64,000 nt of DNA from Photobacterium angustum (GCF_002954615.1 NZ_MSCJ01000001.1:434001-498000); one strand, 5' to 3'; positions 46,461 to 56,714 are shown, numbered from the stretch's first letter. Program-made: numbers and translations. The notes: generated from the letters alone by a model not told the origin.

Positions 46461-47720
46461 ATGTCAGGATTGACTGCACCACAAGCGACAGCCTCGCTTT
46501 CAACATGGCTGAAATATCTTGAGCAATTACATACCAGTGCAATCGATCTTGGATTAGATCGCGTTAAAGCTGTAGGTGAAAAGGCAAATCTTATTAAACC
46601 TGCGCCTTGTGTTATTACTGTTGCTGGTACTAATGGCAAAGGTTCAACCTGTGCCATGCTAGAAGCTATCTTAATTGAAGCGGGTTATAAGGTTGGTGTT
46701 TATAGCTCTCCTCACCTTGTACGTTATAACGAACGTGTTCGTATCAATAATAAAGAGCTTGATGACAGTGAACATAGCAAAGCATTTGCAAGCGTTGAAG
46801 CAGTGCGTGGTGATATAAGTCTAAGCTTATTTGAATTTGGTACGCTTGCTGCGTTAACACTGTTTAAAACACATAAAGTGGATGTTGTTGTACTGGAAGT
46901 AGGCCTCGGTGGGCGATTAGATGCCACTAATATTGTTGATCATGATGTTAGCGTGATCACCAGTCTCGCAATCGATCATGTTGATTGGCTTGGTGATAAT
47001 ATTGACGTAATTGGTTATGAAAAAGCTGGTATTTTCCGCTCAGGTAAACCGGCTATTTGCGGCCAACCTCATCCGCCAGCAACGGTTCCTGCTCACGCAG
47101 ATGATATTGGGGCAGAATTACATCAGGTTGGTTATCAATTTGATTATCAAGCAACTGATGACCATTGGAACTGGCAATGTGGTGCATTTGATTTATCTCA
47201 CTTGCCTCTCCCTAATTTACCGCTCCCTAATGCAGCCACAGCCTTAATGGCTTTAGGAACGGCAGAGCTTGATATCTCGGAAGAGAATATCATTCAAGGT
47301 TTAAGCAAAGCCCAATTACCAGGACGGATGCAGCGTGTGAGTGATGATCCACTGATCATTATGGATGTCGCACATAACCCCCATTCTGCCGAGTATTTCG
47401 CTCAGCAATTAAATCGAATTAAGCAAAAAGAAGGTAAGAAGCATATTCATGCTGTCGTTGCGATGCTTCACGATAAAGATATCGCTTCGACAATCGCAAT
47501 GATGAAAGATGTAGTAGATCACTGGTATCCCGCTTCTTTAACGGGCCCAAGAGCGGCGACTGCCGATGAGATATTGCAGTATTTACCAACAGATTGTATG
47601 GGTTTTGATAAGCCAGAAACTGCATTTGACCAAGCGCTAACACAAGCTAACCGCGATGATATGGTAATCGTCTTTGGCTCGTTTTACACTGTCGGGCAAA
47701 TAACGAGTCATTTACGTTAA
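46461..47720 (+). CDS. folC: Bifunctional dihydrofolate synthase/folylpolyglutamate synthase
   Basis: 419 residues, Mur-ligase fold. ATP loop TVAGTNGKGSTCAM at residues 53-66, LEVGLGGRLDATNIVDHDV, DHVDWLGD and MDVAHNPHSAEYF are signatures. It ligates Glu to dihydropteroate and extends the folate polyglutamate tail. dedD follows closely (51 bases to its likely GTG), giving a folC-dedD-cvpA-purF run as in Escherichia coli. Confidence 0.95.
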   Translation: MSGLTAPQATASLSTWLKYLEQLHTSAIDLGLDRVKAVGEKANLIKPAPCVITVAGTNGKGSTCAMLEAILIEAGYKVGVYSSPHLVRYNERVRINNKELDDSEHSKAFASVEAVRGDISLSLFEFGTLAALTLFKTHKVDVVVLEVGLGGRLDATNIVDHDVSVITSLAIDHVDWLGDNIDVIGYEKAGIFRSGKPAICGQPHPPATVPAHADDIGAELHQVGYQFDYQATDDHWNWQCGAFDLSHLPLPNLPLPNAATALMALGTAELDISEENIIQGLSKAQLPGRMQRVSDDPLIIMDVAHNPHSAEYFAQQLNRIKQKEGKKHIHAVVAMLHDKDIASTIAMMKDVVDHWYPASLTGPRAATADEILQYLPTDCMGFDKPETAFDQALTQANRDDMVIVFGSFYTVGQITSHLR

Positions 47721-47771
47721 TGAGTGAAAAAACACTTTATTATAAAGTGGTTAAATAGCATAGGAGTCCAT

Positions 47772-48428
47772 GTGGCTAGCCAATTTCAAAATCGACTGAT
47801 TGGTACCATTATTTTGGTAACCGTTGGCGTGATTTTTCTTCCTGATCTTTTTGATGGGCAAAAGCAGCACTATAAAGAGCAGTTCGAAAGCATTCCGTTG
47901 CAGCCTAAAATGGGTGATCAAAAGGAGTTTACTCAAATACCTAACCCAGAAACGGTAAATTCGGAGCTACCTAAAGATCCTGTTACAGTAACAGTGGATA
48001 ATGGTAAAGATACGGTTTCAACATCATCAAGTGATAATAATGAGACCTATACCGTTGAAGAAGATAAAGCGCCTCAACCTGAACAGCCTGTTGTGCCAGT
48101 TGAGCAACCAAAAACTGTCGTAACCCCTAAACCTGTTGTAAAGCCAGAGCCTACAGTTGTGTCTGACCAAGGTTTAAAAAATAGTGGCTGGATGATCCAA
48201 TTAGGGACGTTTGGTAATTTTAAGAATGCCAGCGCACTGGTGGCGAAGCTGCGTTTAAATGGTTACCAAGCACATTTATTACCTAAAGATGCACAACCGG
48301 GTCAGTATGTAAAAGTTGTTGTGGGACCAGATCTTTCAAAAGACAAGCTTTTGGCTAAGATTGATGACTTGAAAAAATTAACCGGGTTAAGTGGCAAATT
48401 GTATCAATTTAGCCCAATAAAACCTTAA
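47772..48428 (+). CDS. dedD: SPOR-domain cell-division protein DedD
   Basis: About 218 residues. N-terminal membrane anchor (RLIGTIILVTVGVIFLP), a Pro/Val/Lys/Glu-rich linker, and a C-terminal SPOR domain (about 140-216, GWMIQLGTFGNFKNASALVA) that binds denuded septal peptidoglycan. The start is GTG at 47772 with SD aggag; it gives a protein matching the known beginning ASxFQNRLxGT. An upstream in-frame start at 47724 would add 16 residues and is disfavoured. Confidence 0.92.
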   Translation: MASQFQNRLIGTIILVTVGVIFLPDLFDGQKQHYKEQFESIPLQPKMGDQKEFTQIPNPETVNSELPKDPVTVTVDNGKDTVSTSSSDNNETYTVEEDKAPQPEQPVVPVEQPKTVVTPKPVVKPEPTVVSDQGLKNSGWMIQLGTFGNFKNASALVAKLRLNGYQAHLLPKDAQPGQYVKVVVGPDLSKDKLLAKIDDLKKLTGLSGKLYQFSPIKP

Positions 48429-48442
48429 GTAAACGTTTGCGT
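48427..48442. promoter_or_regulatory. PurR box upstream of cvpA-purF
   Basis: The minus strand reads ACGCAAACGTTTACTT, a full match to the PurR consensus (ANGCAANCGNTTNCNT). It overlaps the dedD stop and the likely -35 region of a promoter with TAGAAT at 48458-48463. The Escherichia coli cvpA-purF operon is under PurR. Confidence 0.85.
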
Positions 48443-48487
48443 CTTCATTTTTTCTGTTAGAATACGCATCAACAAGACGAAATACAC

Positions 48488-48982
48488 ATGATGATCTGGA
48501 TTGATTATGTAATTTTAGCCGTGATTGGCTTTTCCGCTTTGGTAAGTTTAATCCGTGGTTTTGTTAAAGAAGCACTTTCATTAGTTATCTGGTTTACTGC
48601 TTTTTTTGTGGCGAGTAATTTCTACCCACAGCTTGCGGTTTACTTTACAAACTTTCATGATGAAATGCTTCGCAACGGTAGCGCTATTGCCGTTTTATTT
48701 ATCGCAACGCTGATTGTTGGCGCGGTAGTTAACTATGTTATTGGTCAGTTAGTACAGAAAACAGGGTTATCTGGTACTGATAGAGTTTTGGGCGTAGTTT
48801 TTGGTGGGGTTCGCGGCGTGTTAATTGTTGCGGCAGTATTGTTCTTTCTCGATGCCTTTACAGGGTTTGCAAGTGCTGATTGGTGGAAACAGTCAAAACT
48901 CATCCCACAGTTTGGCGTCGTCATTGAATGGTTTTTCTCCTATATCAAACACAGTTCAAGCTTCTTACCTAACATGAAATAG
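48488..48982 (+). CDS. cvpA: Colicin V production protein CvpA
   Basis: 164 residues, four hydrophobic helices. [20 protein letters not shown] followed by [19 protein letters not shown] closely fits CvpA. Inner-membrane protein needed for colicin V export in Escherichia coli and linked to envelope homeostasis; molecular role unclear. Two successive ATG codons begin the frame. It is first in the PurR-controlled pair cvpA-purF. Confidence 0.94.
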   Translation: MMIWIDYVILAVIGFSALVSLIRGFVKEALSLVIWFTAFFVASNFYPQLAVYFTNFHDEMLRNGSAIAVLFIATLIVGAVVNYVIGQLVQKTGLSGTDRVLGVVFGGVRGVLIVAAVLFFLDAFTGFASADWWKQSKLIPQFGVVIEWFFSYIKHSSSFLPNMK

Positions 48983-49056
48983 CGCCAAATTAATAGCAGT
49001 TACCAAGTTTATTTAATTTGGTAACTGTATTTTTATGCATGACGAGGATTTTGGAA

Positions 49057-50574
49057 ATGTGTGGTATTGTTGGAATCGTGGGCTCAACCCCGGTAAACCA
49101 GTCTATCTATGATGCACTTACTGTGCTGCAACATCGCGGCCAAGATGCTGCGGGTATTTGTACCTTAGAAAGCAATCGTTTCCGTCTGCGTAAAGCGAAT
49201 GGTTTAGTGCGTGATGTCTTTGAAGCTAAACACATGCAACGCTTACAAGGTAATGTAGGTATCGGACACGTGCGTTATCCAACTGCGGGTAGCTCTAGTG
49301 CATCAGAAGCCCAACCGTTTTATGTTAATTCTCCTTACGGTATTTCACTGGCTCATAATGGTAACTTAACCAATGCAGCTGATATTCGTGAGACTTTATT
49401 TGAGCAAGCTAAACGTCATGTAAATACGACCTCAGATTCTGAGATTTTACTGAATATTCTGGCGAATCAACTCGAGCACTGTCCAAGCTATCCTATTAGC
49501 CCTGATGAAATCTTTAAATCAGTTAGTGAAGTTCACCGAATTGTAAAAGGTGCGTATGCGGTTGTTGCGATGGTTATCGGTCATGGCTTAATTGCATTTC
49601 GTGATCCAAATGGTATTCGCCCTTTATGTATTGGTAAGCGTGAAGAACAAGGTAAAACAGAATACATGGTCGCTTCAGAGTCAGTGGCACTTGATGCGGT
49701 TGGTTTTGATTTTGTCCGTGATATCGCGCCTGGTGAAGCTGTTTACATCACTTTTGATGGGCAATTATTTACTCAGCAATGTGCTGATAATCCACAGTTA
49801 AACCCATGTGTATTTGAGTTTGTTTACTTTGCTCGTCCTGATTCATTTATTGATAAAGTCTCTGTTTATGGCGCGCGTTTAGCGATGGGCACCAAGCTGG
49901 GTGAAAAGATTAAACGAGAATGGGCAGATATTGATATCGATGTTGTTATTCCTATTCCAGAAACTTCTTGTGATAGTGCGCTAGAAATTGCACGTACGTT
50001 AGATAAACCTTACCGCCAAGGTTTTGTTAAAAACCGTTATGTAGGCCGTACGTTTATCATGCCTGGACAACAAATGCGTCGTAAGTCTGTGCGTCGTAAA
50101 CTCAATGCCATTCGCTCTGAATTTAAAGATAAAAATGTATTGTTAGTCGATGACTCTATTGTTCGTGGTACCACATCAGAGCAGATAATCGAAATGGCAA
50201 GAGAGGCAGGTGCAAAGAAAGTTTACTTAGCATCAGCAGCACCTGAAATTCGTTTCCCTAATGTCTATGGTATTGATATGCCAAGCGCTAATGAGTTAAT
50301 TGCTCATGGTCGCGAAGTGGATGAAATTTCAAATATTATCGGTGCCGATGGTCTTATTTTCCAAGATTTACAAGATCTTGTTGATGCTGTCGCTGAAGGA
50401 AACCCTGAAATTAAATTATTTGAAACGTCTGTGTTTAATGGTAATTACGTAACCGGTGATGTGAACCAAAAGTACTTAGAGTATTTAGATTCACTACGCA
50501 GTGATGACTCGAAAAAGCAGCGTGAGATTCAGCAAGATTTAGCTAATTTAGAGTTACATAACGAAGGCATTTAA
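49057..50574 (+). CDS. purF: Amidophosphoribosyltransferase
   Basis: 505 residues. First step of purine synthesis: PRPP plus glutamine to phosphoribosylamine. The Ntn nucleophile is Cys2 (MCGIVGIVG), exposed after Met removal. [19 protein letters not shown] and the PRPP loop [17 protein letters not shown] are all present. The ATG at 49057 is forced by the Ntn requirement, so the longer frame from 49018 is rejected. Follows cvpA; terminator at 50602. Confidence 0.98.
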   Translation: MCGIVGIVGSTPVNQSIYDALTVLQHRGQDAAGICTLESNRFRLRKANGLVRDVFEAKHMQRLQGNVGIGHVRYPTAGSSSASEAQPFYVNSPYGISLAHNGNLTNAADIRETLFEQAKRHVNTTSDSEILLNILANQLEHCPSYPISPDEIFKSVSEVHRIVKGAYAVVAMVIGHGLIAFRDPNGIRPLCIGKREEQGKTEYMVASESVALDAVGFDFVRDIAPGEAVYITFDGQLFTQQCADNPQLNPCVFEFVYFARPDSFIDKVSVYGARLAMGTKLGEKIKREWADIDIDVVIPIPETSCDSALEIARTLDKPYRQGFVKNRYVGRTFIMPGQQMRRKSVRRKLNAIRSEFKDKNVLLVDDSIVRGTTSEQIIEMAREAGAKKVYLASAAPEIRFPNVYGIDMPSANELIAHGREVDEISNIIGADGLIFQDLQDLVDAVAEGNPEIKLFETSVFNGNYVTGDVNQKYLEYLDSLRSDDSKKQREIQQDLANLELHNEGI

Positions 50575-50601
50575 GTCTTATATGTGAGCAAATAGAGTTA
50601 T

Positions 50602-50630
50602 AAGCCGGAGTGTAAAACTCCGGCTTTTTT
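50602..50630 (+). terminator. Rho-independent terminator of purF
   Basis: 10-bp stem AAGCCGGAGT (50602-50611) / ACTCCGGCTT (50617-50626), then TTTT. Confidence 0.93.
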
Positions 50631-50640
50631 ATGGATAAAC

Positions 50641-50850
50641 TCAGGCCCCAAACCATGGCTCCATAAGATCACTGACGATGTGATAATCGCGACTAATATT
50701 AACAGTTGAGCTCCAAGATCTTAAGGAGCATAGCAAGCCTGTAAGTAAATATACAGAATAAATAAGCCCTAGGGGACCTGCGAATATGAGAAACCAGAGA
50801 TGCGGAAAGAGTGTGCCATTCTTGTTTTTTTGGGTGGGGTAATACCCCAT
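50641..50850 (-). CDS. Small hypothetical membrane protein
   Basis: 69 residues from the ATG at 50850, which has a strong SD (GGGGGA) 4 bases upstream; the frame can also extend to 50868. One hydrophobic segment (LWFLIFAGPLGLIYSVYLL) is followed by a short polar tail. I do not recognise a family. It lies between purF and the LysR regulator and converges on the purF terminator. The SD and membrane segment argue for a real gene, but the short length leaves doubt. Confidence 0.45.
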   Translation of the reverse strand: MGYYPTQKNKNGTLFPHLWFLIFAGPLGLIYSVYLLTGLLCSLRSWSSTVNISRDYHIVSDLMEPWFGA

Positions 50851-51004
50851 GCTTTCCCCCATAATCATTTATAATTCAGTATGTTAAGTTCATTTTATGG
50901 TGTAACTGCTAAGTTTTAAGTTGTCTTATAACGTTGAGTCGGGACAGGGGAGAGCAAGGGATGGGAACTGTTTATTTTTATGTGGGTTACTGTTCTGAAC
51001 AGGA

Positions 51005-51044
51005 TAAAAAAAAATGCCATATTAATGAATTAATATGGCATTTT
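51005..51044 (-). terminator. Rho-independent terminator of the LysR-family gene
   Basis: 16-bp perfect stem AAAATGCCATATTAAT / ATTAATATGGCATTTT (51011-51026 and 51029-51044). The A run 51005-51014 becomes a U run on the minus strand. Confidence 0.88.
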
Positions 51045-51073
51045 CTAAAATATTACGTTATTGATAAACGTTT

Positions 51074-51958
51074 TTAGTGTTTTTCTAAGTCAAAGTAGTG
51101 ACTTGCAAAATCAATAAATAGACGTAGTTTTTCTGGTTGGTAATCACGGTGATTATAAATCAAATATACATCACGTGGGTTTGCAGACCAGTTTTTAAGT
51201 ACTTGTGTCACTTCACCGGCTGCAATGTATTTTTCTAGCATAACGTCAGGCATTAGGGTAATACCTAAGCCAGCACAACATGCTTTACGAACAACGTTAA
51301 GTTCGCTTGCTTCAAAGCGACCTCGTTCATTAATCGTAACGGTTTCGCCGTTGTGGTTGTTTAGACGCCAGCGTAGTAAAGGATTACCTTTTAATAAAAC
51401 ATGGTCGTGAAGATCTTGAGCATGTTTAGGCTCTGGGTTTTTCTTTAAATACTCAGGGCTAGCAACAAGAATATCTTTTACTTCATTGATACGGCGAGCG
51501 ATCAGTGTTGAATCTCGTTGAGGACCAATACGGAACATAACATCCCAGTCCGTCGGATCAAGTTGATCTGGCTCATTGCTCATATATAGCTGAATGCTAA
51601 TTGCTGGATGTTCCAACATAAAGGCATTCAATAAAGGTTGAAGCATTACCTTGGTAATATTGGTTGGTGCGGCAATACGTAGCTTGCCCGCAGCACCTTT
51701 ACACTCTTCACTAATATGTTCAGTCGTATCAAGTAACTGTTGTAGTAAAGGCGCACAGTCATGATAGAACTTTTGACCGGCTTCAGTAAGTGACAGTTTA
51801 CGGGCATGACGATTAAGCAGGCGAATATTAAGGCCTTCTTCAAGTGCTTGAATTCGACGTGTCAGTGTCGCAACTGGTACCTGGGTTTTTCTAGATGCAG
51901 CGGTATAACTGCCATTTTCCACAACCATGCGGAATAAATTTAGATCGTCAAGTTTCAT
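51074..51958 (-). CDS. LysR-family transcriptional regulator
   Basis: 294 residues. Winged helix-turn-helix at 1-65 (LNLFRMVVENGSYTAASRKT, then VPVATLTRRIQALEEGLNIR), then a periplasmic-binding-protein-like effector domain from about 90. The spectrum of targets is unknown. The start ATG 51958 lies in a divergent control region with rssB. It ends in a strong terminator. The gene is not part of a recognisable operon, and its effector cannot be guessed. Confidence 0.88.
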   Translation of the reverse strand: MKLDDLNLFRMVVENGSYTAASRKTQVPVATLTRRIQALEEGLNIRLLNRHARKLSLTEAGQKFYHDCAPLLQQLLDTTEHISEECKGAAGKLRIAAPTNITKVMLQPLLNAFMLEHPAISIQLYMSNEPDQLDPTDWDVMFRIGPQRDSTLIARRINEVKDILVASPEYLKKNPEPKHAQDLHDHVLLKGNPLLRWRLNNHNGETVTINERGRFEASELNVVRKACCAGLGITLMPDVMLEKYIAAGEVTQVLKNWSANPRDVYLIYNHRDYQPEKLRLFIDFASHYFDLEKH

Positions 51959-52273
51959 AAAAAAGTCATTATTGAACGCTTATGATGAGCAATTGTATAA
52001 CAAAATGAGTCAAATGCATCTCTTTTTCTTTATTTTGCCTACTAAAATAGTGTTTTGATCATGTTTATTAAGGTTAATTTACCAAAATAAAGGTTTACGA
52101 TAATTTGAAGTGTATTACATAAATGAATTTATTTTTATTAAATGTTAATGAATAGATATTTTTTGTGATGTTTTTTCTATGCTTAATAGAGTCGCAAAAG
52201 TTAGACAGTCTTTAAGGCTTTTTATTTCAGTTCGTTATGTGCCTTAAACTAAGTAGGTATTTGGGAGGTGGTT
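51959..52273. other. Divergent LysR-rssB control region
   Basis: About 315 AT-rich bases. TATTTT-gcctact-AAAATA (52031-52049) is an inverted repeat of the T-N11-A type that LysR regulators often bind, near the LysR gene start. The rssB SD (gggagg) ends the region. No small gene is convincing. Confidence 0.4.
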
Positions 52274-53326
52274 TTGCTAGAAGGGAAAGATGTTCTCGTT
52301 GTAGAAGACGACCCAGTATTTAGAAATATGATTGTTGGCTTTCTTGAGAGCCAAGGATGCTTAGTGCAAGAGGCTGATAATGGCTTAGAAGGGCTACGTG
52401 CATTAAAGGAGCATATTCCTGATCTGTTACTCTGCGATCTCGCGATGCCTGTTATGACAGGTATGGAGTTTGTTGAAGAAGTGTCTATTCAATATCCAAT
52501 GATACCAATTATTGTGATTTCAGGAACGGGAGAAATGACAGATGTTGCTTTGGCATTACGACTTGGCGTTAAGGATTTCTTAATAAAGCCATTGGAAAAT
52601 ATTTTAATGCTGAAGTCTTCTATGGTATCGGTATTGAAAGGGCAAGACAGTGCAACACATCATCGACAAGATTTTTCTAATCGATGGTTTGCTACTACTG
52701 AAGATACAGAGCCTGTTGAAGAAGAGTTGGAATGGCATATTAAAGATTTGCAAAATAATCCTAAAGCAGCACGTGAGCTATTAGTGGGGTTAATGCCTGA
52801 AACACAATCGACTTATGGGAGATGGCAGTTAAATTATTGTGTTTTACAATCCATAGATTCCCTCCCAGTTATTCTTGATTATACGTGGCTATTAGATGGT
52901 CAATTAGCTTTTTACCTTCTTGATACCAGTAGTGGAGATCATAATGCGACGGCAACAGCGTTGTTAATTCGTGCTTTTTTTAATGATTATTTACGTAATC
53001 AAGGTAATTGTTTAGAAAGCTTGAGCCACTTAGTCTCATTAATTGAAAAAGGGATGAAGCACTCAGGTTATGCGTCACCCATCAAGGCCTTGTTTGGTGT
53101 GTTTGATTTGTCGGATAGATGTTTGCATATTCTTCCTGCAGGTATTGAATCACAACTTCGAACAAGTGATGACTCTTTTGAAGTCGCATCAGGTGAATGG
53201 CTTGGACGAGAAGCAAGGCACAATATGTTATCGAAGCTAGCATTGTCTCCATCAGGTGGGCGTTTATCGCTAAGTCAATTGGGACATGCTAGTTTTAGTG
53301 TGAACTTTAAAAATATCAATATGTAA
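52274..53326 (+). CDS. rssB: RssB-like response regulator, RpoS turnover adaptor
   Basis: About 350 residues. The N-terminal receiver has VVEDDPVF, phospho-Asp55 (LLLCDLAMPVMTG) and Lys105 (FLIKPLE). A linker (VEEELEWHIKDLQNN) precedes a degenerate PP2C-like domain to the end. This layout matches RssB, which delivers RpoS to ClpXP. TTG 52274 has SD gggagg at good spacing; GTG 52268 overlaps that SD. In Escherichia coli rssB lies next to galU; here galU is about 2.5 kb on. clpP and clpX are also in this window. Confidence 0.82.
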   Translation: MLEGKDVLVVEDDPVFRNMIVGFLESQGCLVQEADNGLEGLRALKEHIPDLLLCDLAMPVMTGMEFVEEVSIQYPMIPIIVISGTGEMTDVALALRLGVKDFLIKPLENILMLKSSMVSVLKGQDSATHHRQDFSNRWFATTEDTEPVEEELEWHIKDLQNNPKAARELLVGLMPETQSTYGRWQLNYCVLQSIDSLPVILDYTWLLDGQLAFYLLDTSSGDHNATATALLIRAFFNDYLRNQGNCLESLSHLVSLIEKGMKHSGYASPIKALFGVFDLSDRCLHILPAGIESQLRTSDDSFEVASGEWLGREARHNMLSKLALSPSGGRLSLSQLGHASFSVNFKNINM

Positions 53327-53355
53327 AAAAGGGCAGTGTTAGCAACACTACCCTT
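53326..53355 (-). terminator. Hairpin terminator between rssB and the peptide transporter
   Basis: AAGGGTAGTGTT-gct-AACACTGCCCTT read on the minus strand, one mismatch, followed by TTTT there. It serves the convergent transporter gene and possibly rssB. Confidence 0.75.
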
Positions 53356-53379
53356 AAACGGATTATTATCAATATGGTA

Positions 53380-54768
53380 TTAAGCTTCTGCTGTTTTAAC
53401 CTCTGCAGTTTCATCATGAGATGAAGATTCCGCACCATGCATCCAATTAATTAACGTATTGGATAGCAACAGTAGCAATACACCAGCAATCACTGCGGTA
53501 ATTGCAATACCTGAGAAGATTGCTAAAGGACCAGCTTCACCAATACGTGAACCAATTTCACCTGCAATGTAGTTAGCAATGGCGTTAGCACCAAACCATG
53601 CACCCATCATTAATGACGCTAAACGAAGAGGTGCAAGTTTTGTCACCATTGATAAACCAATTGGTGATAAACATAGCTCACCAATAGTATGGAAGAAGTA
53701 TGCGCCAATCAGCCATAGCATTGATGTTTTAACCGTCATATCACCGCCTTGTTCAAGCGCAGCACCAATCATACAGGCAAAGCCAATTGCAAGAGAGAAC
53801 ATAGCTAGTGCAAATTTCACGGGTGAATTGGGTTCACTCTTGCCCATTTTTACCCAAAGAGCAGCAAGGATAGGGGCACAAATAATAATGAAAAATGGAT
53901 TAAGTGACTGGAACCAAGCTGCAGGTACTTCGAAACTACCAATCATACGGTTTGTGTATTCTTGAGAATAGATATTCATTAAGCCGCCAGCCTGTTCAAA
54001 GCCCGCCCAGAATACGATAACAAAAGTACACATCACCATAATTACTTTCAGGCGATCACGTTCAATTTTGGTTAGTGGCTCTTTCTTACCACTTACATTG
54101 TTTGCTGCATCACGAACAGCTGCAGGAACGGTGCCAATGTCACCAAGGTAGCGTTGTGCGAAGAATAATTGGATTAATAAGCTAAATAGCATACCGATAC
54201 CGGCACATAAGAAACCTGCTTTCCAGCCATAAACGGCAGAAGCTGTACCTGCAATAACACCCGCAAGTAACGAACCTATGTTGATACCCATATAGAAAAT
54301 AGTAAATGCACCATCACGACGGTTATCGCCTTCTTTGTAGAGATCACCCACCATGGTTGAGATGTTTGGTTTAAATAAACCATTACCAATGATCAGGAAA
54401 GTAAGTCCTAGATAGAAAGCTTTTACAGCATGAGGATCAACCACACTGTGTGGGAGTGCTAGAGTAAATTGACCAATAGCCATTAGTACGCCACCAATAA
54501 TAATTGATCGACGTTGGCCTAAAAAGTTATCTGCAATCCATCCACCAATTAAGGGGGTAAAGTAGACAAGACCTGTGTAAATACCATATAGGCTTAATGC
54601 TTCTTGAGTGCTCCAGCCTAAGCCGCCATCGATCGTTTTATCTGTTAAGTACAAAACTAAAATAGCGCGCATGGCGTAGTAGGAGAAACGCTCCCATAGC
54701 TCAGTTCCAAATAACAGGAACAAGCCTTTTGGGTGGCCCAATAAGGTACCACTACTATTATGACTCAT
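53380..54768 (-). CDS. POT-family proton-dependent di-/tripeptide transporter
   Basis: 462 residues with about 12-14 membrane segments. The family signature ELWERFSYYAMRAILVLYL carries the ExxERFxYY motif of proton-coupled peptide transporters. GGWIADNFLGQRRSIIIGG and FTIFYMGINIGSL are further POT motifs. It imports di- and tripeptides by proton symport (DtpA/YdgR type); which of the paralogues it matches is uncertain. Convergent with rssB. Confidence 0.92.
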   Translation of the reverse strand: MSHNSSGTLLGHPKGLFLLFGTELWERFSYYAMRAILVLYLTDKTIDGGLGWSTQEALSLYGIYTGLVYFTPLIGGWIADNFLGQRRSIIIGGVLMAIGQFTLALPHSVVDPHAVKAFYLGLTFLIIGNGLFKPNISTMVGDLYKEGDNRRDGAFTIFYMGINIGSLLAGVIAGTASAVYGWKAGFLCAGIGMLFSLLIQLFFAQRYLGDIGTVPAAVRDAANNVSGKKEPLTKIERDRLKVIMVMCTFVIVFWAGFEQAGGLMNIYSQEYTNRMIGSFEVPAAWFQSLNPFFIIICAPILAALWVKMGKSEPNSPVKFALAMFSLAIGFACMIGAALEQGGDMTVKTSMLWLIGAYFFHTIGELCLSPIGLSMVTKLAPLRLASLMMGAWFGANAIANYIAGEIGSRIGEAGPLAIFSGIAITAVIAGVLLLLLSNTLINWMHGAESSSHDETAEVKTAEA

Positions 54769-55221
54769 AGGATTCTCTATATTATTGTGATGGTGTGTTT
54801 GCTAATACCCGTAGTTTTATAAAGCACAATATATACGACTGCAAGTTTTTACATTTAAAGAACAAATGAAAAACATTTCAACTCATTGAAAAATAAATAG
54901 TTGCGCTTTTTTTGTTCAAAATTGAAAAGTTAATTTTCAGTATGAAAGTGATAAGGTTGTATCGATTAACTCTATTTTTTTGGTTTTTTGTTTTGTTTTT
55001 ATGTCTTTCTTTGGTTTTTTTGTTTGTCAGATTTTGTTGTTCATGAATGTTACAAAGTTTGGCTGTGAAATTACTTTAAAAATAGTTGCTGTCTTGGCCT
55101 CTATAAACGAGTTGAGTAATAATAAGAGCTTAATAAATACTTTTATCCTTCATTAGCAGCAATATAAAAAATAGTTATTTATGTATATAATAACGATGAA
55201 TTTTAATGTTTAGGATTGATG
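54769..55221. other. Divergent transporter-rfaH intergenic region
   Basis: About 450 bases. An inverted repeat TGAAAA-gttaa-TTTTCA near 54926 and a T/G-only stretch at about 54975-55027 are visible. TATAAT (55186-55191) lies about 30 bases before rfaH and is its likely -10. No coding frame is convincing. Confidence 0.45.
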
Positions 55222-55719
55222 ATGAAAGATTGGTATTTGCTTTATTGTAAGCGCAGTGAACAAGAGCGTGCAGTGATCAATCTGGATCGTCAAGGTGTGG
55301 ATTGCTACTACCCTCAAGTAACAGTAAAAAAAGTGAGTAGAGGCAAACGAATAGAATCAATTGAACCATTATTTCCAAGTTATGTTTTTGTTCAATTTGA
55401 TCCTGAAACGGTAAGTTATACATCGGTACGATCAACGCGTGGTGTCGCTGACTTTATTCGCTGCGGTGCAATGCCACAAAAAGTACGTGAAGAACTTATT
55501 TATAACTTAATGATGAATGAAGATAGCGAAGAGCATCAACGTTTGTTGTCAATGTTGCCTCAGCCCGGTGAAAAATTAAAATTAGAGCAAGGTAAATTTC
55601 AAGGTCTTGAAGCTATTTACCAAGAGCCTGATGGTGAGAAACGCTCCTTTATGCTGATTAACTTGTTAGGTAAGCCTGTGAAAGTAAGTGTTGAGAATAC
55701 TGATTTGCTTAAAAAGTGA
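55222..55719 (+). CDS. rfaH: Transcription antiterminator RfaH
   Basis: About 165 residues, a NusG paralogue. The N-terminal NGN domain reads WYLLYCKRSEQERAVINL, with LFPSYVFVQFDPE and RSTRGVADFIRCG. The C-terminal KOW-type part includes PGEKLKLEQGKFQGLEAIYQ. These features separate RfaH from NusG. It binds RNA polymerase paused at ops sites and promotes expression of long LPS, capsule and virulence operons. The ATG at 55222 is preferred over those at 55216/55219 from the SD (tagga). A perfect ops element lies at 13518 in this window. Confidence 0.95.
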   Translation: MKDWYLLYCKRSEQERAVINLDRQGVDCYYPQVTVKKVSRGKRIESIEPLFPSYVFVQFDPETVSYTSVRSTRGVADFIRCGAMPQKVREELIYNLMMNEDSEEHQRLLSMLPQPGEKLKLEQGKFQGLEAIYQEPDGEKRSFMLINLLGKPVKVSVENTDLLKK

Positions 55720-55808
55720 ACATCACTCTCTATAAATTAGAACTCTCTTTTGCATATTTGAAAGCCATCTAATACGATGTTTATAAACATAATATACTGG
55801 AAAAAAAA

Positions 55809-56714
55809 TTGAATACTTCATTAGTGCGTAAAGCTGTTATTCCTGTTGCTGGTCTGGGTACTCGAATGTTACCTGCAACTAAAGCTATTCCAAAAGAGAT
55901 GCTTCCAATTGTCGATAAGCCGCTTATTCAGCATGTAGTGAATGAGTGTGTTGCTGCGGGAATTAAAGAAATTATTTTAGTGACACATTCTTCAAAAAAT
56001 TCGATTGAGAACCACTTTGATACCTCATTTGAATTAGAAGCGACATTAGAATCGCGCGTGAAACGTCAGTTACTTGAAGAAGTACAAGCGATTTGTCCAC
56101 CAGATGTCACCATTATGCATGTACGTCAAGGTCAAGCTAAAGGTTTGGGTCATGCAGTATTATGTGCACATCCTCTTGTTGGTGATGCGCCTTTTGCTGT
56201 TGTTTTACCTGACGTGATTTTGGATGATGTTGCGAGCGATTTACGTTGCGATAATATGGCAGCGATGGTGGAAATGTTCAACGAGACTAAAGTTAGTCAG
56301 GTGATGGTTGAACCCGTTCCAATGTCTGAAGTGTCAAACTACGGTGTTGCGGATATTAATGGTGTGGAATTACATGCAGGTGAATCTGCACCGATGACGA
56401 AAGTTGTGGAAAAGCCTTCAGTTGAAGATGCACCTTCTAATTTAGCTATTGTAGGTCGTTACATTCTTCCTGCGGAAATTTGGGCATTATTAGCTCGTAC
56501 TCCTGTTGGTGCGGGTGATGAAATTCAATTAACCGACGCTATTGATATGCTAATGCAGTCTCAACAAGTAAATGCATTTCATATGTCAGGTGTAAGCCAT
56601 GATTGCGGTAGTAAAATTGGTTACATGAAAGCGTTTGTTGAATATGGTATGCGTCATAACCAATTTGGTGAAGAATTTACAGCGTATTTAAAGCAACTTG
56701 CTAAAAGCTTATAG
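55809..56714 (+). CDS. galU: UTP-glucose-1-phosphate uridylyltransferase
   Basis: 301 residues. Makes UDP-glucose. Nucleotide loop [48 protein letters not shown] and [13 protein letters not shown] match GalU. UDP-glucose feeds Ugd, GtrB and cell-envelope glycans in this window. TTG at 55809 is used by the track; GTG at 55824 gives a slightly shorter start. A terminator follows at 56746. Confidence 0.94.
   Translation: MNTSLVRKAVIPVAGLGTRMLPATKAIPKEMLPIVDKPLIQHVVNECVAAGIKEIILVTHSSKNSIENHFDTSFELEATLESRVKRQLLEEVQAICPPDVTIMHVRQGQAKGLGHAVLCAHPLVGDAPFAVVLPDVILDDVASDLRCDNMAAMVEMFNETKVSQVMVEPVPMSEVSNYGVADINGVELHAGESAPMTKVVEKPSVEDAPSNLAIVGRYILPAEIWALLARTPVGAGDEIQLTDAIDMLMQSQQVNAFHMSGVSHDCGSKIGYMKAFVEYGMRHNQFGEEFTAYLKQLAKSL

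Noticed and set aside
48444..48487. A LexA-like or other additional operator before cvpA
   Set aside because: Only the PurR box is convincing; other short repeats are within chance.
54975..55027. T/G-only stretch upstream of rfaH as a functional element
   Set aside because: Low-complexity DNA in an AT-rich intergenic region with no pairing or motif to support a role.
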